A DNA stretch of 64,000 bases from Glaciimonas soli (GCF_009497155.1 NZ_WINI01000001.1:1213471-1277470), one strand, 5' to 3'; positions 9,054-18,458 are shown, counted from the stretch's first letter. The notes: a model not told the origin generated them from the letters alone. Made by a program: numbers and translations.

Positions 9054-9652
9054 GCGTCAAAGACGAACGTGCTTTGCAAAGCGTTGTGGTTCTTGATGTT
9101 AAGGTCAATACCGAGGGCTGCATTCTTGGATCGATAGGTCGGGGCCTTACCGACGAACACCGGAGCCCCCGGTACCGTCGAAAATATGGTGTCGGAAAGG
9201 ACGGTCTGACCACCAGTCGCGCCGAGATAGGGTTCGAGTTCAGCATAGTAGTTTTTGCCGATCTCGATTTCACCCTTGCCTGCAACCACGGTGAAACGGA
9301 TTGGTGCCCGCTCTACCGATACCACCTCGCCAATGAGCTTGGCGAGATCGGCAACCGGCCCACCGGCTTGACCTGTGTAGACTTTCAGCAGTGCCTCTTC
9401 CTGCGCCTTGGATGCCTGATCGTCGACGTAGATTGCAGCAGTCCAGTTACCCGCCAGGATATTGCCGGGCACATGAGCCACGGCCGCGATAGTGTTGCCG
9501 CCGACATCAACGCCGTCAACCGTTCCTTTGTCAACGCGCCATGCGACGATGGTGTCGCAGGTACCATTGTCGGGATCTTCGCCGATCCAGCAGGGGCACA
9601 GGACGTTGCAGTTGCAAACCTCAAGCAAACGACCTTCTAGGTGATAGCTCAT
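9050..9652 (-). CDS. DUF1326 protein
   Basis: A 200-residue protein matching DUF1326. It opens MSYHLEGRLLEVCNCNVLCPCWIGEDPDNGTC, with four closely spaced cysteines (CNC, CPC) and a further Cys, suggesting metal or redox chemistry; the function of the family is not established. The start at 9652 is preferred because GGAGG ends 5 nt upstream, while the ATG 12 nt earlier lies over that ribosome-binding site. It is the first gene of the operon, directly behind a nested-complement leader (9665-9708). It has no signal peptide. Confidence 0.88.
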   Translation of the reverse strand: MSYHLEGRLLEVCNCNVLCPCWIGEDPDNGTCDTIVAWRVDKGTVDGVDVGGNTIAAVAHVPGNILAGNWTAAIYVDDQASKAQEEALLKVYTGQAGGPVADLAKLIGEVVSVERAPIRFTVVAGKGEIEIGKNYYAELEPYLGATGGQTVLSDTIFSTVPGAPVFVGKAPTYRSKNAALGIDLNIKNHNALQSTFVFDA

Positions 9653-9664
9653 ATAAACCTCCAT

Positions 9665-9708
9665 TGAGCCACACGAGCATCGACTTGTCGCCGTGGCTCA
9701 GGCGACAA
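9665..9708 (-). promoter_or_regulatory. Pseudoknot-like or mutually exclusive hairpin leader of the DUF1326 operon
   Basis: Read on the minus strand the order is TTGTCGCC, TGAGCCAC, GGCGACAA, a 12-nt linker, then GTGGCTCA. The first and third blocks are perfect 8-nt complements, and the second and fourth are too. The second block is the entire loop of the first hairpin, and the fourth block ends 2 nt before the GGAGG Shine-Dalgarno. This is the layout of an H-type pseudoknot, or of two competing stems, able to influence ribosome access. No known riboswitch class is recognised. Confidence 0.5.
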
Positions 9709-9720
9709 ATTGGAAAATTA

Positions 9721-9749
9721 ATGCTACGCCGTGCAATAGGCCAAGTCAA
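9721..9749 (-). promoter_or_regulatory. Candidate promoter of the DUF1326 operon
   Basis: On the minus strand TTGACT (9744-9749) and TAGCAT (9721-9726) are separated by 17 nt. Transcription would begin near 9714, so the leader would consist almost entirely of the nested complements at 9665-9708. The -10 matches the consensus at four of six positions. Confidence 0.4.
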
Positions 9750-10005
9750 GCCAGCTACTGGGCTAACAAGCCGTGGTGAGATGTCATTGCGTCATTTAAC
9801 TTGGGGAGTAACGCATCGACGTTCGCATTGCGCAACGCCCTTAAAAGATGCTTGTAGCCGATATGTCACTTTCGCAGTTCGGCCAAAACTCAACAGTCAG
9901 TTTTACCTTGAGAGAAAGCACAATGCATTACGGCTGCTAATGCTGAATATCCTGCCATAAGAACCTGACAGGTCAAGAATTGCGGCAAAATTAATCATGT
10001 TGCAA
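9750..10005. other. Intergenic stretch with no recognised gene
   Basis: Only short, unconvincing frames are present between the DUF1326 operon promoter and the DoxX terminator. It is a composition boundary between the GC-richer operon and the following AT-richer DNA. No repeats or mobile element ends were seen. Confidence 0.5.
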
Positions 10006-10045
10006 CTAGAAAAAATGGCTTATACCAAATACGTATAAGCCATTT
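10006..10045 (-). terminator. Intrinsic terminator after the DoxX gene
   Basis: A perfect 13-bp stem (10013-10025 with 10033-10045, arm AAATGGCTTATAC) and 7-nt loop, followed on the minus strand by a run of T, 35 bp beyond the DoxX stop. Confidence 0.8.
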
Positions 10046-10079
10046 ACATAAGTCATTTTTACTCTATTTAGAATAGAGC

Positions 10080-10481
10080 TTAATTTAAGAACCCGTTTTT
10101 GCCACCCACACTAAAACGACCCGCTCCCAATAACAACACGGCAACGGCAACAAACAAGTAAAACCCTTGCAGTTCTAACTGCCAGCCGCCGGTATCGTTG
10201 ATCATCATCAGTTGTTTGCTGTGAACCAGGCCAAACGCAACCAACATATTCACCACCACGATCAGTGCACCGATGCGACTCCAGACGCCGAATAAAATCA
10301 GCAGCGGCGCCACGATTTCGCCGACATACACCAGATATGCCAATGCTGGTGGCAGACCTGCATGACTCAACAAGCCAACGATATAACCAGGCCCGCTTAA
10401 AATTTTAGACACGCCATGAAACAAAATCAAAATAGCTAGCGTCGCACGAAGGACTAATTTTCCCAGGTCATCGGTATGCAT
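10080..10481 (-). CDS. DoxX family membrane protein
   Basis: A 133-residue inner membrane protein with four hydrophobic helices, matching DoxX: an RATLAILILFHGVSKIL first helix, GEIVAPLLILFGVWSRIGALIV in the middle, and a C-terminal helix ending GAGRFSVGG. Members are linked to quinone/thiosulfate metabolism or act as small membrane partners in redox stress systems; no specific role can be assigned. AAGGGG precedes the ATG. It is flanked by its own terminator and by fbp upstream (54 bp). Confidence 0.85.
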   Translation of the reverse strand: MHTDDLGKLVLRATLAILILFHGVSKILSGPGYIVGLLSHAGLPPALAYLVYVGEIVAPLLILFGVWSRIGALIVVVNMLVAFGLVHSKQLMMINDTGGWQLELQGFYLFVAVAVLLLGAGRFSVGGKNGFLN

Positions 10482-10535
10482 GTATTTATCCCCTTTGTAG
10501 ATACAAAATGAATCGGATCAAATTTTGTTTATATA

Positions 10536-11537
10536 TCACTCTTGATTATAAGCCGTAATTCGCTCAACCTCAACCTTAGACCCCAGAAAAACTGGCACGC
10601 GTTGATGCAGCTTGGTCGGTTGAATATCCAAAATCGCCTGTTTACCGTCGGTCGCCAGACCACCGGCCTGCTCCACTAATAGCGCCATTGGATTGGCTTC
10701 ATACATCAAACGCAATTTGCCCGGCACGCTGGTATCGCGACTGTCGGCGGGATACATGAAAATACCGCCACGTGTAAGGATGCGATGCACATCAGCTACC
10801 ATCGCAGCAATCCAGCGCATGTTGTAATTTTTCTTCAACGGTCCAGTCGCGCCCGCTTGCATTTCATTGATATAACGCGTTACCGGCGGATACCAATGAC
10901 GCGCGTTCGAAGCATTAATCGCATATTCTTGAGTCTCCACTGGAATTTGCATATTGCTTTGCGTGAGCACCCATGAACCGGTTTCACGATCCAAAGTAAA
11001 CGCGTGAACACCATTCCCGGTTGTCAGTATCAACATGCTTTGCGGACCGTAGATCGCATAGCCAGCGGCAACCTGTTTACGTCCAGGCTGCATAAAATCT
11101 TTTTCAGTTGGCGTTGTCATGCCATCCGGTGCTTTCAATACGGAGAAAATCGTGCCGATAGAAACGTTGATGTCAATATTGCTCGAACCATCCAATGGAT
11201 CAAACAATAGTAAATATTCACCTTGCGGGTAACGATTTGGAATCGGATGAATACTTTCCATTTCCTCCGAGGCCATTGCCGCTAAATGGCCGCCCCACTC
11301 ATTCGCTTCCAGTAAAATTTCATTGGAAAGAATATCCAATTTTTTTTGTACTTCACCCTGCACGTTCTCACTACCGGCGCTGCCAAGCACTTCACCCAAA
11401 GCACCTTTGGAAACTGCATGACTAATGGTTTTACACGCGCGCCCAACGGTTTCAATTAATAGACGCAATTCTGCGGGAATACTGTTGTGCTGACGCTGTT
11501 GTTCGATCAAATGTTGCGTAAGACTGATGCGTTTCAT
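10536..11537 (-). CDS. fbp: Fructose-1,6-bisphosphatase, class I
   Basis: Hydrolyses fructose-1,6-bisphosphate to fructose-6-phosphate in gluconeogenesis (cytoplasm, Mg2+-dependent). The 333-residue protein has the class I metal site (SNEIL, EEME) and the signature [19 protein letters not shown] near residues 112-130. It also has RNMRW-type substrate residues (NYNMRW) and GGIFMYPAD, and a C-terminal GGLATDGK. Length and motifs are normal for proteobacterial FBPase. It lies downstream of pepN on the same strand with an 89-bp gap, so it may have its own promoter. Confidence 0.96.
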   Translation of the reverse strand: MKRISLTQHLIEQQRQHNSIPAELRLLIETVGRACKTISHAVSKGALGEVLGSAGSENVQGEVQKKLDILSNEILLEANEWGGHLAAMASEEMESIHPIPNRYPQGEYLLLFDPLDGSSNIDINVSIGTIFSVLKAPDGMTTPTEKDFMQPGRKQVAAGYAIYGPQSMLILTTGNGVHAFTLDRETGSWVLTQSNMQIPVETQEYAINASNARHWYPPVTRYINEMQAGATGPLKKNYNMRWIAAMVADVHRILTRGGIFMYPADSRDTSVPGKLRLMYEANPMALLVEQAGGLATDGKQAILDIQPTKLHQRVPVFLGSKVEVERITAYNQE

Positions 11538-11626
11538 GGTGTTCTTTCTTTAAAACTTATTACTCGTTTATGCTTTTCCGCTCTACTCTCTCCCACTTGC
11601 AGGAAAGAGCAGCGGTTGCGGTTAAA

Positions 11627-14341
11627 TTAATTGGCCAATGCCTTGGTAATCACTTCCAACACATCTTTTGATAAATTCTTCTCAGCAGCAACGCGCTCCA
11701 AAGCAGTGCGCATTTTTTCCTGCAGCGCTGGAGCATATTTGCGCCAACGATCCAAGGTGCGCGACAATCTGGCAGCCACTTGCGGATTAACGCCGTTCAA
11801 GGCAATCACTTGATCTGCCCAGAACTCATAACCACTACCATCAGCCGCATGGAATTTAGCAGGATTGCCATTGCAGAAACTAAAAATCAGACTACGCGCA
11901 CGATTAGGGTTTTTTAACGTGAACGCCGGATGGTTGAGCAAATCACGTACAGCAGCAACGTCCGCAGTACGTGCCATCGCCTGTAAAGAAAACCATTTAT
12001 CAATGACCAAGGCTTCTTGTTCAAAATCTTTATAGAACTTGGCCAACGCCGCTGTTTTTCCCGGTGCACTACTATTTGCCAGTGCCATCAATGCTGCAAA
12101 CCGGTCAGTCATGTTGTTGGCGTTATCATATTGCTGTTGCGCCAATTTATGCGATTCGGCGTCATCTGCTTCCATCAGATAGGCCAAAGCCAGATTTTTC
12201 AATGCACGCTTACCCGACGCTTCCGCATCAGGACTATATTCGCCCGGTGTTGCATTGGCTTTATAGGCTGCCAGCAAATCCGTTTTAAGCGCGTTCGCTA
12301 AAGTACGACGCAGATACTGACGGGCCGAATGAATTGCCAGCGGGTCAATCACATCGCATTGCTCTGCCAATGTCGCTTCCGACGGCAAGCTCAAAATCAC
12401 GTCTCGGAAAGCTGCGTCTAACGACTGATCTATTAACGCTGCTCCAAAAGCATCGCTAAGAGCGGCATGATTCGCCGGCGTCACTGACAGCAGTCGATCG
12501 ATCCAAGAGCTATCATTTTTTTCCATGTTGGCAGGGTAATTTTCCCGTACAACAGCGGTCATTGCTAACAAGCTGCGCGCAGCCAATCGTTGACCAGCTT
12601 CCCAACGATTAAATGCGTCACTGTCGTGCGCCAACAAGAAAGCCAACTCTACGTCTGTATAGTCGATATCAAGCACAACTGGCGCAGAGAAATTGCGCAA
12701 AATAGATGGCACTGGCTGTTTTTCGATATCGACAAAACGGAAGGTCTGCTGCGCCTTAGTCAGTTCCAATACACGCGTAGTTGCACCGTCCTTGGCTTCG
12801 CCACGCAGACGCAAAGGAATGTCATTGCCGCTGCTGTCCAATAAACCAACCGCAACAGGAATATGGAAAGGTAATTTCTTGGCTTGCCCCGGAGTCGCCG
12901 GACACGCTTGCGACAAGGTGATTTCATAGGCCTTTTTAGCCGCGTCATAATGCGTTTTTACCTGCACACGCGGCGTACCCGCCTGGTTATACCAGCGTTC
13001 AAACTGCGTTAAATCACGGCCATTCGCATCGGCCATCGCTGCGCGGAAATCATCGCATGTTACGGCTTGCTCATCGTGACGTTGGAAATACAGATCCATC
13101 CCTTTGCGGAAACCATCGCGTCCCAACAAAGTTTGATACATGCGCACCACTTCCGCGCCTTTTTCGTAAATGGTGACTGTATAAAAATTATTAATTTCGA
13201 CGTAATCATCAGGGCGTACCGAGTGCGCCATCGGACCGGCATCCTCAGGGAATTGCACCTGACGCAAAACTCGTACGTCATCAATGCGCTTCACAGCGCG
13301 ACCGCTGTCAGTACCAACCATATCGGCTGAAAATTCCTGATCGCGGAACACCGTCAAACCTTCTTTCAACGACAACTGAAACCAATCGCGACACGTCACG
13401 CGATTACCAGTCCAGTTGTGGAAATATTCGTGACCAACCACTGCCTCAATACCAGCATAATCGGTATCAGTCGCGGTATCTGGCTTAGCCAGAACGAATT
13501 TGGTATTGAAAATATTCAGACCTTTATTTTCCATCGCGCCCATGTTGAAATCACCGACGGCGACAATCATGAAACGGTCCAAATCCAATTCCAGACCAAA
13601 ACGCTCTTCATCCCAGCGAATGCTGTTGATCAGGGAATCCATCGCATGCTGGGTTTTATCCAGATTGCCTTTTTCTACCCATACCTGCAGCAATACTTCA
13701 CGACCAGACTTGAGCGTATATTTTTGTTCCTGCTTGACCAATTTACCCGCCACTAAAGCGAATAAATACGATGGTTTCTTGAACGGGTCTTCCCATTTTG
13801 CATAGTGACGACCATCACCTAAATCGCCTTCTTCAAGCAAATTACCGTTCGATAGCAGCACCGGATATTTTTTCTTATCCGCACGCAGCATGACAGTATA
13901 TTTCGCCATCACATCCGGACGATCCGGGAAATAAGTGATTTTGCGGAAACCTTCGGCTTCGCACTGTGTGAAGAAATTTTTATTAGAGACGTATAAACCG
14001 CTGAGCGATGTATTTTTTTCCGGCTGCAGCAATGTTTCGACGTCAAGAATGACTTTTGCAGGCGCATTAGCAATGCGTAGCACCCCTGCCTTTAATGTAT
14101 ATTGACTGGGCTTCAGCACTTTGCCATTCAAGCGCAATTGCACTAATTCCAACTCTTCGCCCAACAAAACGATCTCTTTGCTGGTGCTGGCCGGGTTACG
14201 GCGCATAGCTATACGGGTCGCGACGCGGGTAGCTGTCGGATCCAAATCAAAGCCCATTTCTACCGTATCAATCAGATAAGATGGTACGGTGTAATCTTTA
14301 CGATAAATAGTGGCTGGCGTAGAAACTGTATCGTTGCGCAT
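11627..14341 (-). CDS. pepN: Aminopeptidase N (M1 family)
   Basis: A cytoplasmic zinc metallopeptidase that removes N-terminal residues from peptides. The 904-residue protein shows the exopeptidase motif GAMEN (about residue 268) and the zinc site HEYFHNWTGN followed by KEGLTVFRDQEF, that is, HExxH plus the downstream Glu. It also has the proton-donor Tyr region (NNFYTVTIYEKGAEV) and the alpha-helical C-terminal DUF3458 domain typical of E. coli-type PepN. Length is near the usual 870-900. The start MRNDTVSTPATIYRKDY aligns with family N-termini. Confidence 0.96.
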   Translation of the reverse strand: MRNDTVSTPATIYRKDYTVPSYLIDTVEMGFDLDPTATRVATRIAMRRNPASTSKEIVLLGEELELVQLRLNGKVLKPSQYTLKAGVLRIANAPAKVILDVETLLQPEKNTSLSGLYVSNKNFFTQCEAEGFRKITYFPDRPDVMAKYTVMLRADKKKYPVLLSNGNLLEEGDLGDGRHYAKWEDPFKKPSYLFALVAGKLVKQEQKYTLKSGREVLLQVWVEKGNLDKTQHAMDSLINSIRWDEERFGLELDLDRFMIVAVGDFNMGAMENKGLNIFNTKFVLAKPDTATDTDYAGIEAVVGHEYFHNWTGNRVTCRDWFQLSLKEGLTVFRDQEFSADMVGTDSGRAVKRIDDVRVLRQVQFPEDAGPMAHSVRPDDYVEINNFYTVTIYEKGAEVVRMYQTLLGRDGFRKGMDLYFQRHDEQAVTCDDFRAAMADANGRDLTQFERWYNQAGTPRVQVKTHYDAAKKAYEITLSQACPATPGQAKKLPFHIPVAVGLLDSSGNDIPLRLRGEAKDGATTRVLELTKAQQTFRFVDIEKQPVPSILRNFSAPVVLDIDYTDVELAFLLAHDSDAFNRWEAGQRLAARSLLAMTAVVRENYPANMEKNDSSWIDRLLSVTPANHAALSDAFGAALIDQSLDAAFRDVILSLPSEATLAEQCDVIDPLAIHSARQYLRRTLANALKTDLLAAYKANATPGEYSPDAEASGKRALKNLALAYLMEADDAESHKLAQQQYDNANNMTDRFAALMALANSSAPGKTAALAKFYKDFEQEALVIDKWFSLQAMARTADVAAVRDLLNHPAFTLKNPNRARSLIFSFCNGNPAKFHAADGSGYEFWADQVIALNGVNPQVAARLSRTLDRWRKYAPALQEKMRTALERVAAEKNLSKDVLEVITKALAN

Positions 14342-14627
14342 AAAATTGGAGTAAAGAAAGTCGTGGAAAGCACGATTCTACCAATCTACGGCGCTTTGCT
14401 ATGGTTTTTTGCTGAAAATTTACTGCATACATTTATTAAAAAATTACTCTTTTGCTGACAACTATGAAGCGCTCGTCATCGTTGCTGCACTTTTGGCTGG
14501 ATTAAAGCCCCGACCAGCTCATGCGGACTTATGCTAAGAACTACCTCTCAATAAAGTTACAAACAGCAACAATTGTTAGCAATCCAACTGAGTAAAAGAG
14601 TGATAATTGAGCTTCTTGTACCCTTGC
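14342..14627. other. Divergent intergenic region between pepN and the DUF4136 lipoprotein gene
   Basis: No gene is seen. A small hairpin (TCGTG/CACGA) lies at 14362-14376, just upstream of pepN. Promoters for both divergent genes should lie in this region; only the one at 14628-14633 is convincing. Confidence 0.4.
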
Positions 14628-14633
14628 TATAAT
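14607..14633 (+). promoter_or_regulatory. Probable -10 region for the DUF4136 lipoprotein gene
   Basis: A perfect TATAAT (14628-14633) lies 58 nt before the ATG. The nearest TTGAGC (14607-14612) is 15 nt away, shorter than ideal, so the -35 is uncertain. Confidence 0.45.
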
Positions 14634-14691
14634 AGCGAAATGGGGAAATACAAAAATAATCTATGGACCAGAATAGAAACGAGGACACGTC

Positions 14692-15366
14692 ATGAAAATT
14701 AATATCAAGCGTTATTTAGGACTCGGCATCGTAGCATCGTGTTTACTATTATCTGGTTGCGCTTCCGTCATCCGTAGCAACGTCACGGCATTCAATGAAT
14801 GGCCAGCCGATCTGACTGACAAGTCGTACACGTTTGCAACAACGGCCGAACAAAACAATGATCTGGAATATCGCAATTACGAAACGCTGATCGCAGCAGA
14901 ATTACAGCACCTCGGCTTTACCCAAGTAGCCAACGGCGCGCCGGCACAACTTAAGGTGTCATTCGACTATGGAATCAGTTCACGCGAAGTGCGCGTGGTG
15001 GAACCGGTAGTCGTTGATCCTGGCTGGCCTGGATATCCGTTCTACGGCCCATATTGGGGTGCCGGGCCTTATGGTCGGTACTATGGTCGCGTGTACGATC
15101 CACTTTGGTATGGTGGCATGTATGGTCCGGCACCTGGCGTCATTGTCCCACGTGAATCGAACTACGAAATGTTTACGCGCCATCTGCATATCGATATCGC
15201 GCACGCCGGCAATGGTAAAAAGCTCTATGAAGTCAACGTGAATAGCGAAGGCCGTATCGGCGTGTTAGCCACCGTCATGCCTTATCTGGTACGTAGTGCA
15301 TTTACTGACTTCCCGGGCCAAAGTGGTCTGTCACATGTGGTCGAGTTGAAGCTGGACGGCAAATAA
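14692..15366 (+). CDS. DUF4136 family lipoprotein
   Basis: A 224-residue lipoprotein with a lipobox at LLLSGC (Cys23 expected to be lipidated; Ala-Ser follow, so outer-membrane sorting is likely). The body matches DUF4136: the FNEWPADLTDKSYTFA start, then YRNYETLIAAELQHLGF and the C-terminal AFTDFPGQSG. Between residues about 105 and 150 is a Gly/Tyr/Pro-rich stretch (PGWPGYPFYGPYWG and similar), a common feature of this family. Function is unknown; envelope association is inferred. A strong bidirectional-looking terminator follows. Confidence 0.82.
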   Translation: MKINIKRYLGLGIVASCLLLSGCASVIRSNVTAFNEWPADLTDKSYTFATTAEQNNDLEYRNYETLIAAELQHLGFTQVANGAPAQLKVSFDYGISSREVRVVEPVVVDPGWPGYPFYGPYWGAGPYGRYYGRVYDPLWYGGMYGPAPGVIVPRESNYEMFTRHLHIDIAHAGNGKKLYEVNVNSEGRIGVLATVMPYLVRSAFTDFPGQSGLSHVVELKLDGK

Positions 15367-15394
15367 AAGCGTATTTTACAAACGATTTACATAG

Positions 15395-15435
15395 CAAAAA
15401 AGCTGACCACATAAGTTTATGTGGTCAGCTTTTTT
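15395..15435 (+). terminator. Intrinsic terminator, works on both strands
   Basis: A perfect 18-bp inverted repeat (15395-15412 and 15418-15435) with A-rich and T-rich ends. It follows the DUF4136 gene by 28 bp and also lies 58 bp beyond the stop of the small membrane protein gene on the other strand. Confidence 0.88.
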
Positions 15436-15492
15436 ATTAACAGCGTTGGATTTTAATCTTAGATGCCTAGCGCAATTGCTTAGCCTGACCGG

Positions 15493-15663
15493 TTAAGTAT
15501 ACAACCATTCACTACCCATCGTAATGAGACAAATCAACGCCACTACCAAGATCAATATAATTAACAAGCGACCAAATTTAGGCGTACCGCTTGTATCAGT
15601 TACTAACTCTTCATCTTCTTCAGTGATTGTCGCCAAATTTTCTTTTGTTTTGTTGTCGGTCAT
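15493..15663 (-). CDS. Small single-pass membrane protein, 56 residues
   Basis: Reads MTDNKTKENLATITEEDEEL... then GTPKFGRLLIILILVVALICLITMGSEWLYT. It has an acidic N-terminal half, one hydrophobic helix (about residues 32-50) and a short aromatic end. It begins 7 bp after the qor stop on the same strand, so it is probably co-transcribed with qor. No family is recognised. A stable open frame with a clean charge/helix layout, placed tightly in an operon, supports it being real. The topology (N-terminus inside or outside) is undetermined. Confidence 0.62.
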   Translation of the reverse strand: MTDNKTKENLATITEEDEELVTDTSGTPKFGRLLIILILVVALICLITMGSEWLYT

Positions 15664-15670
15664 GATGTCA

Positions 15671-16645
15671 TTACGGAATAAGAATTGTGGAACCAGTGGT
15701 GTTCCGCGATTCTAATGCAATATGCGCCTGGGCAACATCTTTCAACGCATAACGTTGATTAATCTCAATCTTGATTTTCCCGCTCTCCACCATCTGAAAC
15801 AGATCGGCGGCGGCGGCATCTAACGCCTCACGCGTAGCCACATAAGCAGGCAGCGATGGTCGTGTGATGAATAAAGAACCACGCGATGCTAACTCGTTCA
15901 AGCTAAATGGCGGCACGGCACCGGAAGCATTCCCGAAACTGACCATCGTTCCCAACGGTGACAAGCAATCCAGAGAGCCGATAAACGTATCTTTGCCGAT
16001 CGAATCGTAAACCACCGGTACACCTTTTCCATCCGTGATTTCTTTGACACGCTCGACGAAATTTTCTGTTTTATAGTTGATCACATGGGTACAACCAGCG
16101 GCTTTTGCCAGCGCTGCTTTCTCCGGCGTACTCACGGTACCTATCATCTTGACACCCAAGGCACGCGCCCATTGCGCCGCAATCAGGCCAACCCCGCCAG
16201 CTGCTGCATGAAACAAAATCGTTTCACCACCCTTTAATGGAAATGTCTGACGAAATAAATATTGCGCAGTTAACCCTTGCAACGTCATCGCTGCTGCGGT
16301 GTCATAGCTTATCGCATCGGGCAGCTTAATCAGCAATGCTGCTGGTAACAATCGCTCTTCCGAATAAGCACCATTAGGGCGACCGCAATACGTGACGCGA
16401 TCGCCAGCTTTGAAGTTATGCACACCGGCACCAACAGAGATAATCTCGCCAGCAGCCTCTTGCCCCAAGCCAGCCGGCAGAGGCTGCGGATACAATCCGG
16501 TACGGAAATACACATCGATAAAATTCAAGCCACAAGCGTGATGCTTAATTCTGACTTCCCCCGGGCCAGGCTCGCCAACCTCCACATCAACATATTCCAT
16601 CACCTCAGGTCCGCCGGTCTTACTTATTCTGATTGCTTTCACCAT
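15671..16645 (-). CDS. qor: NADPH:quinone oxidoreductase, zeta-crystallin type
   Basis: A cytoplasmic medium-chain dehydrogenase/reductase without catalytic zinc, using NADPH to reduce quinones. The 324 residues include the GroES-like N-terminal domain (HHACGLNFIDVYFRTGLYP), the signature GQEAAGEI, and the Rossmann motif AAAGGVGLIAAQWARALG (AxxGGVG, about residues 147-164). The C-terminal QRYALKDVAQAHIALESRNTTGSTIL is standard for QorA. Length matches the family (about 324). It appears monocistronic apart from the small membrane protein behind it. Confidence 0.93.
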   Translation of the reverse strand: MVKAIRISKTGGPEVMEYVDVEVGEPGPGEVRIKHHACGLNFIDVYFRTGLYPQPLPAGLGQEAAGEIISVGAGVHNFKAGDRVTYCGRPNGAYSEERLLPAALLIKLPDAISYDTAAAMTLQGLTAQYLFRQTFPLKGGETILFHAAAGGVGLIAAQWARALGVKMIGTVSTPEKAALAKAAGCTHVINYKTENFVERVKEITDGKGVPVVYDSIGKDTFIGSLDCLSPLGTMVSFGNASGAVPPFSLNELASRGSLFITRPSLPAYVATREALDAAAADLFQMVESGKIKIEINQRYALKDVAQAHIALESRNTTGSTILIP

Positions 16646-16740
16646 GATACGTCTCGCTTCTTCTATAGAAATGATATGGTGGAATTGTAATGCGTATGGA
16701 AAATTTCGTTTTGATGTGACGAATTATGAAAATGCGATGT

Positions 16741-16777
16741 AAAAAAGGAATAGTCGTATGCACCGACTACTCCTTTT
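16741..16777 (-). terminator. Intrinsic terminator after the HerA-like ATPase gene
   Basis: A 14-bp stem with one mismatch (16743-16756 with 16764-16777), a 7-nt loop and a T-run on the minus strand, 20 bp beyond the stop at 16797. Confidence 0.75.
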
Positions 16778-16796
16778 AATATGATTGCTAAAAAAT

Positions 16797-18338
16797 TTAC
16801 TTGCCTTTAAATATCGACCCCAACACCCCGCGCACAATCTGCCGCCCAACTTGCGATCCCATCGTCCGCGCAGCAGATTTAACGACCGCTTCTACTAACG
16901 TATCTTTATTTTTTGGCGATCCGCTGCCGCCAAATAAACCACCCAGCGTGTTACTCCAATAGCCGCCTGTATTGCTATTGGGATTTGCTGGCGCCGGTGC
17001 TGAACCAACCGCGCCACCTCCTGCCGATCTCCCCCAACCGTCAGACGATGCGCTATCTGTTGTGTGTTGCGCTTTGAGAATTTCGTAGGCGGACTCACGA
17101 TCGACTGCTTTTTCATACACGCCAGCAACGACGGAGTTGGCCATCAATTGCTGACGCTCTTCTGATGTAATCGGGCCAATTTGCGACGCTGGAGGAACAA
17201 CATAAGCACGCTCAACAATAGTCGGACTGCCTTTTTCATCCAGAAACGACACCAATGCTTCACCAACGCCCAACTCAGTAATCACTTGCGCGGTATCTAA
17301 TTGCGGATTTGGGCGGAAAGTGTCAGCGGCGGCTTTCACCGCTTTTTGATCACGTGGCGTAAAAGCACGCAAAGCATGTTGCACCCGATTGCCTAACTGG
17401 CCGAGTATGGTGCCTGGAATATCTAACGGATTTTGCGTCACAAAATATACCCCGACGCCTTTAGAGCGAATCAAGCGCACTACCTGTTCGATTTTTTGCA
17501 GCAACGGCTTGGGCGCTTCACTAAATAACAGGTGCGCCTCATCGAAGAAGAAAACCAGCTTGGGCTTATCTTGATCACCGATTTCCGGCAAGTGCTCGTA
17601 AAGCTGCGATAACAACCATAGCAAAAAGGTCGAATACAAATGCGGTGCATTCATCAACTTATCGGCGGCCAAGATGTTCACAATGCCTTTGCCGTTGCTA
17701 TCGGTCTGGATCAAGTCGTCGATGTTGAGCATAGGCTCGCCAAAGAAGATATTGCCGCCTTGCTCCTCTATCGCAATCATGCCACGTTGAATCGCGCCGA
17801 TACTGGCCGCAGAAACATTCCCGTACTCAGTTTTAAAGCTCGCAGCATTATCACCAACGTGCTGCAACATCGCGCGTAAATCTTTGGTATCGAGCAGCAA
17901 CCAGCCGTTGTCATCAGCGATTTTAAACACCAGTTGAAATACACCTTGCTGAGTCTCGTTGAGATTGAGCATGCGTGCCAATAGTAAAGGACCAAGATCT
18001 GAAATCGTTGCCCGCACCGGATGACCTTGCTGTCCATACACATCCCAAAACGTCACGGGTACTGCCGCCCATTTTGGTTCAGTGATGCCGCGCTCAGCCA
18101 GGATTTTCAACAATTTCGACGACGGCTCACCTGCCTTTGCCATACCAGATAAATCGCCTTTTACGTCTGCCATAAAAACCGGCACACCGATATCCGATAA
18201 TTCTTGCGCAAAAGTTTGCAAGGTCACAGTCTTGCCTGTACCGGTTGCGCCGGTAATGCAACCATGTCGATTGATTAACGCTGGCAGCACTACAAATTCA
18301 GATGTCGCATTTTTTGCTAATAAAAGGGGATTTGGCAT
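16797..18338 (-). CDS. HerA/FtsK-like ATPase of the DUF853 (YjgR) family
   Basis: A 513-residue P-loop ATPase. It has Walker A GATGTGKT (about residues 30-37), followed by [26 protein letters not shown], and Walker [13 protein letters not shown] (about 262-273), then a sensor-like [12 protein letters not shown] segment. It matches the DUF853/YjgR family, which is related to HerA translocases; its cellular task is not established. After residue about 420 there is a low-complexity Gly/Ser/Asn linker and a C-terminal [28 protein letters not shown] helix, as in relatives. Transcribed divergently from yebC. Confidence 0.88.
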   Translation of the reverse strand: MPNPLLLAKNATSEFVVLPALINRHGCITGATGTGKTVTLQTFAQELSDIGVPVFMADVKGDLSGMAKAGEPSSKLLKILAERGITEPKWAAVPVTFWDVYGQQGHPVRATISDLGPLLLARMLNLNETQQGVFQLVFKIADDNGWLLLDTKDLRAMLQHVGDNAASFKTEYGNVSAASIGAIQRGMIAIEEQGGNIFFGEPMLNIDDLIQTDSNGKGIVNILAADKLMNAPHLYSTFLLWLLSQLYEHLPEIGDQDKPKLVFFFDEAHLLFSEAPKPLLQKIEQVVRLIRSKGVGVYFVTQNPLDIPGTILGQLGNRVQHALRAFTPRDQKAVKAAADTFRPNPQLDTAQVITELGVGEALVSFLDEKGSPTIVERAYVVPPASQIGPITSEERQQLMANSVVAGVYEKAVDRESAYEILKAQHTTDSASSDGWGRSAGGGAVGSAPAPANPNSNTGGYWSNTLGGLFGGSGSPKNKDTLVEAVVKSAARTMGSQVGRQIVRGVLGSIFKGK

Positions 18339-18458
18339 GATTTTGTCCGTTTCTGACGAATTTCAGTCAAATTGATAAGAAGTTCGCTATGGTAAAATGT
18401 CGTGCTAATTATATGCTTTCCTAACCACATCCAAATAAGAGAACAAAGAGAGAATCGC

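Noticed and set aside
8903..9640. 245-codon frame on the plus strand opposite DUF2182 and DUF1326
   Set aside because: Long open frames on the opposite strand are expected in GC-richer DNA; the minus-strand genes have clear motifs, overlaps and a Shine-Dalgarno.
9665..9708. Simple transcription terminator reading for the nested complements
   Set aside because: The stems have no T-run in either direction, and they lie directly before a start codon rather than after a gene.
18372..18398. Promoter of the YebC-family gene (TTGATA, 15 nt, TAAAAT)
   Set aside because: Spacer is too short and the -10 is off consensus; several alternatives in this AT-rich divergent gap are equally good.
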